A stretch of DNA of 64,000 nt. Origin: Neelides folsomi (lineage: Eukaryota; Arthropoda; Collembola; Neelipleona; Neelidae). The first letter of the stretch is position 1, and each line of letters opens with the position of its first letter. Below the pieces are notes generated by a model that did not search any database, was not told where the DNA came from, and was given only the letters and a program-made list of their open reading frames with translations. A program made the position numbers and the translations under genes. Of the stretch, positions 25,101 through 35,100 are shown piece by piece. The stretch lies in NCBI GenBank assembly GCA_034687125.1, contig JAQGBZ010000328.1:1-64000 (forward strand), written 5' to 3'.

Positions 25101-27156
25101 TCATCGCAAACTTCCCTTGTTCCCTATGTTGAAGACGAAGAGGAAGAGCCGAAGATCCAATCATCGTACCATCCAAATACCCCGCCAAGAAGTCCGCTCA
25201 AAACCTTCGATGGGTCCTTTAGTAAAAAGAGACTCTTTCCTGACAATCAACTGGTTCCAGAGAAGGAAAAGAAAATTCCCAAAATGACTTTCGTACCAGA
25301 TGAAGAGACCAAGATGGCCAAAGAGGCTATCATTGATGTTGGGAGGGAAAATGAAGTGCCGAATGGATCCCTAAGTGCAACAAGCATTTGGAAAGTTTCG
25401 AAAGACAATATTGGTGATAATATGCAATCATTTAAAGAGTACTCCTCTGATCCCGAAACCAGAAAGTTGAATGATAACTCCGATTTTTCTAGGTTACGAA
25501 AAGTTAAAGCAAAGCGTGCAAAGAGCATGGAAAAATTGGTGGGGGTGGATCATTCAAGAGATAGAGATTTACCTCGATTGGGAAAATTCTCAATCGATGG
25601 TGATCGGAAGGGAAAATTAACTATTGAAGCTTCTTCATCGCATTCCGTAAATTTCAGAGGAGAAATAAAATTAAAGAATAAAAAGGCAAAATCAAAAAGT
25701 AAAAGTCCAATAACACCACCTCGAACCATCAAGGGCGATAAAGGCGGAGGAATTGTCAATGGAGCCTACATATTCAGCTCACCAGAAGAAATAAATGCTA
25801 AATTAGAATCACCGACCAAAGTTCACATCACAAATGGCCATACCTCAGTGAAGAGATCTAGGAGCGATACGTCACAATCCAGTTCCCAGTCTTCAAATAC
25901 GCAATCGGAGTTTAAGAAAGTGAAAAAGAAGAAAAAGAGCGAAAAACGGAGAGAGGAAATTGAGAAGCGAAAGGAAGAGGAAAATGAGAAACACAAAGAT
26001 GGAGAGAAAACCAAAGGGGGGAGTGAAAAACACAGAGAAAGGGAGGATGACAAATACAGAGATGGAATCGAGAAACGAGGGGAGAGGGATAGAAATGAAA
26101 AGCATAGGGAGGGAAGGGAGAAAGAAAGGAAAGAGAAGAAAAAGAAGAAATCCAAGAAACGCGACTCTTCAGACTCCTCAAGGTCTTCTGATGAAGGGTC
26201 TGAGAAAAAGAAGAACGGGAGCAAAATACTTGAAACAACAAAGAAATTTGTTATCAATCTCTTCAATGGTAAAAAGAAACAACACGATCCTGACACAACT
26301 CAAACTGATCTTTCGGACAATGACCATAGCCAAAAATCCAATTCACAATCTAGCAGAACATCTAGCATAAATAAATTAGAAAGTTCTGGAGAATCCAAAT
26401 TCGATCCGGAACAATTAAAATCTCCAAAGGGTAAACTTTTATTATTTTGAATTTACTTTATAATGACCGCAATATTGTAATTCACAAATGTTATAAGATT
26501 GTTTTTTTAAACAATGGAATAATATTATAATTTAAAATCTGTTTTTTATAGTCATGAGTTGGAATGGAGATCGTGGAAATCTTTCAATGGCTATGCATTC
26601 AGACAAGAAAAGGCTACTTGAAAAATCTAAAGAAGATCTTTACAACGAAGAATTGGACGAGGGAAAGGTAGCCATCCACATCCACCATGATTATGATTAT
26701 TATTACTGATTTATTTTATTGTTTTTAAGTTATACGTAATGTTTCTATTTAAGATTCTAACATTAACATACTTTGATTATTTTTCCAATTCAGACCAAGA
26801 AGAAATCGCAGAGCAACTCGGACTCTTATGAAAGTGACGTTAGCAATAAGTTTCAAAAATACGAAGATAACCGACGTAAGGTAAAGAAATGGGAAAGTAG
26901 TAATGAAATTCAAGTTTATGAAGGCTACACACCGTACATGGGAAAGAGACCTCCATCGAGCTCTAATGAAGGATATCGGGATTCTTACAATAGAGATCAG
27001 TATCGTAAACCAAATGGTCATAATTTCAAAGGGCATCGTCGGAATTCTAGAAGTTCTGATGGTAGGAATCACCATCGTAATTCTAATCGTTATCATGGCA
27101 AGGGCTTTGAAGGGATAGGTTATGTCAAAGGGCGACCCTGGGGAAATAGAAAATAA
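22075..27156 (+). CDS. USP36: Ubiquitin-specific protease 36 (scrawny type), complete (9 exons, 1356 aa)
   Basis: Cysteine protease that removes ubiquitin. Family members act in the nucleolus on rRNA-synthesis factors and on histone H2B. Exons: 22075-23011, 23119-23232, 23362-23538, 23633-23753, 23878-24088, 24271-24788, 24917-26430, 26552-26667, 26794-27156, all in phase. Catalytic Cys281 sits in [12 protein letters not shown], His541 in NCGHYTA, and Asp557/Asp558 in [29 protein letters not shown] and two CxxC pairs (CLNC, CEKC) for the zinc finger are present. The N-terminal 270 residues are basic and variable. After the protease lies a long Ser/Lys-rich tail with a highly charged Lys/Glu/Arg block (about 25910-26160), probably for nucleolar targeting. 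Near the end SWNGDR and [13 protein letters not shown] match the conserved C-terminal USP36 signature, followed by a Gly/Arg/Asn-rich end. Start choice: first in-frame ATG of the exon. Confidence 0.95.
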
Positions 27157-27179
27157 AATTCATATTGAATATATAAAAG

Positions 27180-27185
27180 AATAAA
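27180..27185 (+). other. Candidate poly(A) signal of USP36
   Basis: AATAAA lies 24 bases after the stop. Another AATAAA at 27152-27157 overlaps the stop codon itself. Either would give a very short 3' untranslated region. Confidence 0.4.
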
Positions 27186-27410
27186 TTTTTAAATACTTTA
27201 ATTTTATTTTAATATTCATTTTGTATTTCTAGACCTTGAATGGATAATGAAAAGATTAAACTTTGGGGTTTTATTATTTCATTTTTATTTAATGTTTAGT
27301 ATGACTCAATTTCTTTTTCCTTTTTTGTACAAAATATTTTGAAAATGAAATATCAGTTTCGACTCATCGGTGTTTAGTGTTTTTAAATTCAATTTACTAC
27401 AACGATGTCG

Positions 27411-27484
27411 TCTGTTTATAGTGATATCAGAAATGATCTGGATATCACTATAAACAGATCATTTCTGATATCACTATAAACAGA
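27411..27484. repeat. Nested hairpin: 30-base perfect inverted repeat with an internal third copy
   Basis: The 30-base arm at 27411-27440 is the exact reverse complement of 27455-27484. The 14-base spacer plus the first bases of the right arm form an extra copy of its 18-base distal part, GATATCACTATAAACAGA, at 27441-27458 and again at 27467-27484. The left arm can therefore pair with either downstream copy, giving two mutually exclusive hairpins. Confidence 0.9.
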
Positions 27485-28012
27485 ACTCAGTTCGGTCAAG
27501 GATAATTAAGAGCGTATGATGATTGTAAATTTTCAAATATATTCTAACTAAAGTTTAATGGTTAGTAATTATTTTACAACTAACATTAAATTGAATATAA
27601 TTTTTAGCCTTCAGATGTATCGGTATACATAGTTTAAAGTGAAGTGTCAATTTTTTGATTAATTACTAAACTAAATATACATTATAAATTATATAATAAG
27701 CTTTTCAATTTTAATCAAATATATATATATATATTAACTTTAATCAATTTGTACTGAAAAAAATGAATAACCTAAAATGTCAGGTAATATCGTGATACAA
27801 TGGTACCTACTATTGATAGAATATTCTTAAACTATAATAGTTAATAGTTAGCGATCGAGTTAACTCACGAAATCCTAAAATTGAGATTTAGATAAATTTT
27901 AAGATGAGTTCCATACTTCAGAATTCTTCCTCCACTCTCGAAATGCCTTATTTTTACTTTATATTTCATTAATTTGGGGAAGATTCTTAGATTAGTTTTA
28001 TTTACCATCACC

Positions 28013-28022
28013 CTATTTTTAA
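28013..28022 (+). promoter_or_regulatory. Candidate MEF2-type site upstream of myosin
   Basis: CTATTTTTAA fits the MEF2 consensus YTAWWWWTAR about 1.2 kb before the myosin start codon. MEF2 drives muscle myosin genes in animals, so the position is sensible. A/T-only patterns are common by chance here. Confidence 0.2.
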
Positions 28023-29183
28023 TTAAGTGACTACATACGTTGTACTCATATAATTACATTAAACCAAGCAATTGATTCTTAAATTTTTATTGTATACTTT
28101 TCCAATTAACCTTTTTGCATTTGTAAGTATTTAAGTAGACATTAATTTTAATCTGCGGAAAACTGTGAATTAACTTTATCAATTTTAAAATAAATAAGAA
28201 TACTTAAGACGATGTTTAAAAATAGATAAATTAAAATGAATAAATTATTAAATGAATTAGATACCGCATTAAGTTTCGGTTAAGTTATAAAAATTAACAT
28301 TGTATGAAATGTGTAATTCACCGACCAAAAATGTTTTTTTAACAAAAAATTATTATAAATGAAGCAAGTTTCATTTACCTAAATGCGAACGATAATATAT
28401 TAATAAAATATCAATTTAGGCTGATTTACGCCTTAAGTCATGAAACTTTTCTTTCATATTTTTTTGCATTTCATTTCTTCAGAGGTGAATTTACCTAAAA
28501 TTCATCATTAGCTTCAGATAATTATCATAAATTATTCTGGAATCATGCAATTTGGATTTATGTAGAAATGTTTTAATATTGATAGAGGATTAACAAGGCT
28601 TGATTAACAAATGAAATATTGAAAATGGAGTCAATCCTCTGATACGTTATACCATAAAATTAAAATTCCTGTCATTTTAATTGTTCAATTCTATTCTATA
28701 ATGCTGATTAATAGGAAATTCCTCAAATAACTTGGCTTCTTAGAACGAATTGTTAGTTTTTTCTGAATAATTAGCATACTTTTCATCCTTGCTAGATTCA
28801 ACGTTGAAGTTAAATATTTGGAAAATGGAGCCCCTTTTTCGTTTTTCTTAATTTAACCCATTCAATTGATTCTATTGAACGAAGGCATTTTAATTAATTG
28901 GGGAAATGAATGAGAGGATTTTCGAATAACTTTGGTGTACTTTTGTCTTGGGCTCCTCGATTTCTCTTTAAGTTAAATGGATCATTTCAGTTGAGTTTCT
29001 TCGTCTTGCTATATCGGATCTTGTTGAAGTTCTGAGAACCGTTCCAACTTTCATTTTCGGTGATTGCCTATTTATTACTTTTACTAGTACTTTTATTAGT
29101 ATATTAATTGAATTGAATAACTATTGCAATTGGCCTTTGTTTTGCTTACTGCATTAACATAAGAACTTTACAGGCTTTACACT

Positions 29184-32100
29184 ATGGCGGAAGATCCTGA
29201 TCCAACCGAGTATCTATTCGTGTCATTGGAGACGAAAAGAAAGGACCAATTGTTGCCTTATGATGCAAAGACCAATTGTTGGGTGCCTGATGGAGAAGGT
29301 GGATTCTCTAAAGGAGAGATTAAAAGCGAGGATGGAGAGAATGTCCAAGTTGTTTTATCTACAGGAGAGGTTCGGTTCATTTAATTTTAGGGATTTTTCT
29401 TATTTTTTACTTAATTGTTCTTTTATAGGAGAAAACCTTTAAATCTACGGATATTAGTCAATTGAATCCTCCGAAATATGAAAAGGCTGAAGATATGGCC
29501 AACTTGACTTATTTAAATGAAGCGACCGTTCTTCATAATTTAAAAGAGCGTTATTACAGCAAACTGATTTATGTAATATTTATAAATCAAATGTAAGGTA
29601 TACAATTTTTACAATAATTTGAAAAATGGGTTTTTTATTTAGACATACTCTGGATTATTCTGTATCACGCTTAATCCGTATCAGGAAAGTATTAAATACT
29701 TACAAAATTTCATTTAAAATGAGTATACAATAATATTTTTTAATTATTTTAATCATTGATTAATCTTATTTTCGATTTGTAGTATTTTCCAATATTTACG
29801 GACAGAACAATGAAACTTTACCGGGGGAAAAGGAGGAATGAAGTTCCCCCACACATCTATGCAATTGCGGATGGTGCATATTCAGATATGAGAGCAGGTA
29901 AGATGTTTATGGAGATCATTACTTTTTAATGTTTTTTCATTAGGTGTATTGTAATTTGTAATATTCAATACTTGAAACTAAATATTTTGATTTATAGTTG
30001 GAGATAACCAATCAGTGCTTATAACGTATGATAAAATTTATAACATTGCATTGTTAAAACATGTATTAAATGATTTCCAATAGTTTGTTCTCGTGAATAA
30101 GCTAAAGCAGTCACTTATTCAACGCTAGTACCTTAAACACAAAATTAAATTTGGCATTAACACAATATTTTAGCACAGTATTTCATTTCACTAAATTGAT
30201 AGAGGGGAATCGGGAGCTGGAAAAACTGTAAATACAAAAAAAGTCATCGCATACTTTGCAAGTGTTGGGGGAGGTGAAAAAAAAGTGGAAGTCGATCCCA
30301 AAAAGGCAATTTACTATAAATTATTGCCGATTTAAAAAGGTCCAATAAATACTTACTTTTGTTTACTTATCTTTTGTTTTGTTTAATTATAGAAATCTTT
30401 GGAAGATCAAATTGTTCAAACAAATCCAGTTTTAGAAGCGTTTGGAAATGCGAAAACAGCACGAAATGATAACTCTTCCCGTTTTGTAAGTCGAATATTC
30501 TTAAATATCAAAAGAGTTAATTTATTAACATTTATCATCAATGTAATAGATGAATTGTTAGTAATTTAAAATATCAATAAAAAGGAATTGTACCGAAAAT
30601 TAGTAAAAATATAATGAATAACTCTCACTTGTTTCACAGGGAAAGTTTATTCGCATTTGGTTTGGAAAGTCAGGAAAGCTTGCTGGAGCCGACATTGAGC
30701 ATTGTAATTTCATTCGTTTCATAAATTGAAAATGTATCACAAAATTATAACAGACTTAAATGAATGGAGATTTTTTTTACAAGATTTGTTGGAAAAAGCA
30801 AGAGTAATTTCTCAACAACCAGTTGAAAGATGCTACCATATATTTTATCAAATAATGTCAGGAGTTATTCCAGAAGTTAATGGTATATTTAACTTTTTCA
30901 TGTTTTTTAAAGACAATTCTTACCTTTTTAATTAAATTTCCCTAAATTAATAATTTGCTCAATTATATTAGAAATGTGCAGATTAAAAAGTGATATTTAC
31001 GAATATCACTACGTTTCACAAGGGAAAACATCGGTTGCCACTATTCAGGATGATGAAGAATTTCTTTTAACACATGTATAGTAATTTTTTATAATTAAAC
31101 CTTAACGTAATATTCCAATTATACTAATTAAGTGCAAAGAAATATTTGAATCGTATTTAAAAATGATCTAATCTTGTTCCAATATTTATAGGAAGCGTTT
31201 GATGTATTAAATTTTTCGAAAACAGAAAGGGAGAACATTTACAAGATTGTTGCAACTGTTATGCACATGGGAGAATTGAAATTTAAAGAAAGAAACGATC
31301 AAGCTGAACCTGATGGAACTGAAGTAAAAATATAAAAATTGTTATTTAAGAAAAATGAATTTAAGCTAAATTCACTTTACTTAATTTTAGGTTGGTGAAA
31401 TAATAGGAGAATTACTTGGAACAGGATTTGAAGACCTTTACTTAAACATAACTAAACCGAAAATTAAAGTTGGTTCTGAATTTGTCATTAAAGGAATGAA
31501 CAAAGAACAGGTAAAATTCCTAAACCCCTTTCAAATCCATGCTGATTTACGCGATAACTTATAAATATTTCTTTCTATTTGCAATAGAGTTTAATTTCTG
31601 TGGGCGCAATGGCGAAATGTCTTTATGATAGACTTTTCAGCTTTTTGATCAGAAAGTGCAATAAAACGCTTGACACCAAGCAAAAACGGGCTACATTTAT
31701 TGGATGCCTCGACATTGCCGGATTCGAAATGTTTGAGGTTTTTAACTTTAATGAATTCATTAGAATATAAATCCAATTTATGACATTAAATCATAAATTT
31801 TTATTCCAGTACAACGGATTTGAGCAACTTTGTATTAATTTCACTAACGAGAAACTTCAACAATTTTTCAATCACACAATGTTCGTGCAAGAGCAAGAGG
31901 AATACATTAAAGAAGGGCTGGATTGGGTTTCTGAGGATTTTGGACTTGATGCTCAAGCTTGCATTAATTTGATTGAAAAGAAACTTGGAATATTGTCTAT
32001 TCTTGAAGAGCAATCTATGCTTCCTAAAGCAAATGACAAAACATTTCAAGACATGCTGATGGAATTTCATCTAGGAAAATCGGAAATCTTCATAAAGCCA

Positions 32101-35100
32101 AGAGCTCCAAAGCCTGGTGAAGTCGAAGGACATTTTGCACTTGTTCATTATGCTGGAACTGTATGTGCATTTTCGCATTAATGCAATGTTTAAAGTGAAA
32201 TTTGTTTGATTTAAATAATACAAAATTGACATTTTAAATTTTTATTTACTTTTAGGTTCCATATAATATAACTGGATGGCTGGCAAAGAATAAAGATCCA
32301 TTGAACGAAACTCTGGTTGATCAATTTAAGAAGTCAAGTAATAAATTGCTGGTGAAATTGTTTGAGGACCATCCTGGTCAGTCGCCCCCAGATGAAAAAG
32401 ACGCCAAGAAGAAGAAAAAGAAAGCAGAAGAACCCGAAGACGCTGGTTAGTTTTTTATTTGTTCAATTAATGTTATTTAAATGTATTGATGGTATTTAAT
32501 TATTTATTGTTGTTTGCTTTATTCAGGAGGAAAGCAGAAGAAGAAAGGCCCTGCTACCGTTTCTTCTCAATATAAAGTAATTCTTCAATTATTGATTAGT
32601 TACTCATTTCAAAGTAATAGAAGGTGAAAGTAATGTAATCAAATGATCTAAAGGAACAACTTGGAAGCTTAATGACAACATTGAAAGCAACAAAGCCTCA
32701 CTTTATTAGGTGTATTGTTCCGAATGAAGTTAAAACTCCAGGCAAGTTCAATTTACAATAAATTGGTTATGATTTTGAAATCTGGTTATGTTACACGCTA
32801 AACTATTTTGTTATGATTTGTACAGGGTGGGCCATAAGTATCTTTCTTTTTTATACAATTGTTTATTTAAAAAAGAAAGATATTTATGGCCCACCCTGTA
32901 TATTCATATCTTAATTAGGTAATATTTTTTGCAGGGCTGGTTGACTCAACTCTGATAATGCATCAATTGATTTGCAATGGAGTTATCGAAGGCATTAAGA
33001 TTTGTAGAAGAGGTTTTCCAAACAGGCTAATGTACAAGGATTTTAAAAATCGGTAAGTGATAACTATTTTTGATATTATTACTGTATCACATTGATATTT
33101 GATGAGAATTTCATAATATTGGTATTTTCCATTTCAAATATACTTTTTAAACATTAGATACACAATATTGGCTGCAAAAGAAATGGCATCTGAAACAGAC
33201 GATAAAAAGATTGCCGAAGCATGTTTTAAAACAATTGAACTTGATGCCAATAAATTTCGAGTTGGACACACAAAAGTAAGTATACATACGTATCACAACT
33301 GAAAAATAAAAGATGCAAAAATTTTGAAATTAACTTAAGAACTTAAATATGCTCAATGATCCCTTTCCTTATAGGTCTTTTTCCGTGCTGGCATATTGGG
33401 CGATTTGGAGGATATCCGTGATGAAAGAATTGCTAAAATCGTTACTTCGTTACAATCGACTATTAGAGGATATTACGCAAGGAAGATATATTCAACTTAT
33501 GAAAAAGAAAGGTTGAATTCTCATTTAATATATTAAATAACTATTAAATTCATTGACATGAAGGATTAATTGTGAGGGTCTTTGTGTGTTTTATAGGAAA
33601 CATTTAGAAGTTGTTCAGAGAACCATTAAAGGCTACATGAGCATAAAATCTTGGCCTTGGTGGACAGTTTGGACAGCTTTAAAGCCAAGTATTTTTGTCG
33701 AAGACTTTGATGTAGCTGTCAACGTGAGTAGTTATTTATCTTTTATACTATTACCATTACAAACTTACTTTTTTACAGAGAATTCTTAAACAAATCGAAA
33801 CTTCAATAGCCGCATATGAAAATGAAATTAAACAAAGAACAGAACAAGAAGCTCTTGAAATAACCATGATTAAAGAGAAAGATGAGTTAACTTACATGCT
33901 AAACAATGCAGAGCAATATTTGACAGACACAAAAAACTCATTGGATGTTTTATTGGTTGAAACAACTAGTCTTGAAGAACGCTTAACAGTTAATTCAAAT
34001 CTTAAAGAATACCTTGCTACAATTTCATTAATATTGGAAGTTTTATTGTGTATTATATGGTAATTCAAATGGGTTAAAATAGGAAACTGAAGACAGACTT
34101 TCTCTCACATCTGACGAGAGACGCTTTCTCACAGAACAAACGCAAAAGGCAGAAAATGAATACGAAATTTTAAAGGTTGAACATGAAGGTCTCTCTGGTC
34201 AACTTTCATTCTCTCAAGGTGATGGGGATTCAAAAACCAAGCAAATTGAAGAACTCAATAAAGAAATCGACCAACAAAGAGATCTTCTAACAAAACTCAA
34301 TAACGACAAAAAAGACATAATTACTTCAAATCAAGAAAATGCCGAAAAGTGTCAAGTTGAGAAATATCACAATTATTAAATAACAACTATTAAAATTTCT
34401 TAGCTTGACAATATTTTAAATGTTTCCTTAATTTTAAAATGAATAAACATATTGTTTAGATTCAAGACGATCTTCAAAGAAAGCTTACACGGAGTAATTG
34501 TAAATTAGAAAGAACACTCGATGAAGTCGAAGAATCATTAGACAAAGAAATCAAAGCGAGAAAAATGATGGAAGGGGCAAGAAGAAAAGCAGAAGTTGAT
34601 TTACGCATTTCCCAAGAGTCTGAGGATAAATTGAGAGCACAACAACAACTTGAACAGGAAATTGAAAGGAAAAATAACGAAATAAAATCATTGGAAGAGA
34701 AAATAGAAGAAGAGCAAACAAGATCAAAAAATTTCAACCGTCGTCTAAAAGATTTATTCGTAATTATTTATATCTTAACTTTATATTTGTAGTTCTTTGT
34801 TACATAATTTTCTTTTGAAATATCAGACCTTTAGTTTGGATTTTTCTCAGGATCGTATTGAAAACGTAATTGGAAGCGTTGAAGCCGAGAAAGGACTTCG
34901 TTCTAAAGAAGAGGCATTAAGAACAATTATGGCAAGAGAGGTTCAAGATCAAATGGAACTCATTGAAGAAGCTGGAGGCAAAATGACGAATCAAATATTT
35001 CTTTGCAAAGAGCGTGAATCTGAAGTTTCAAAAATGATGAACGAAGTTGACAGAGCCAACACTAAAAATGAAATGGCTCTTGAGGCTCTTCAAAAGAAAC

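Larger units (their letters stand above)
27157..29183. other. Intergenic region between USP36 and myosin
   Basis: AT-rich stretch of 2.0 kb holding the 3' end of USP36, a perfect nested hairpin repeat (27411-27484) and the upstream region of the myosin gene. TTTACAG at 29167-29173 could be a 3' splice site placing the myosin ATG in an exon that begins at 29174, behind an unseen non-coding first exon. No other gene is visible. Confidence 0.6.

Noticed and set aside
25823..26296. Long minus-strand open frame (157 codons) opposite USP36
   Set aside because: It is the mirror of the Lys/Glu-rich coding block, translates to a Phe/Ser/Leu low-complexity string, and USP36 on the plus strand is certain.
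32821..32900. Hairpin as a microRNA gene
   Set aside because: The ends, TA duplications and near-complete palindrome fit a mariner-type element better. A small-RNA role is possible but has no direct support.
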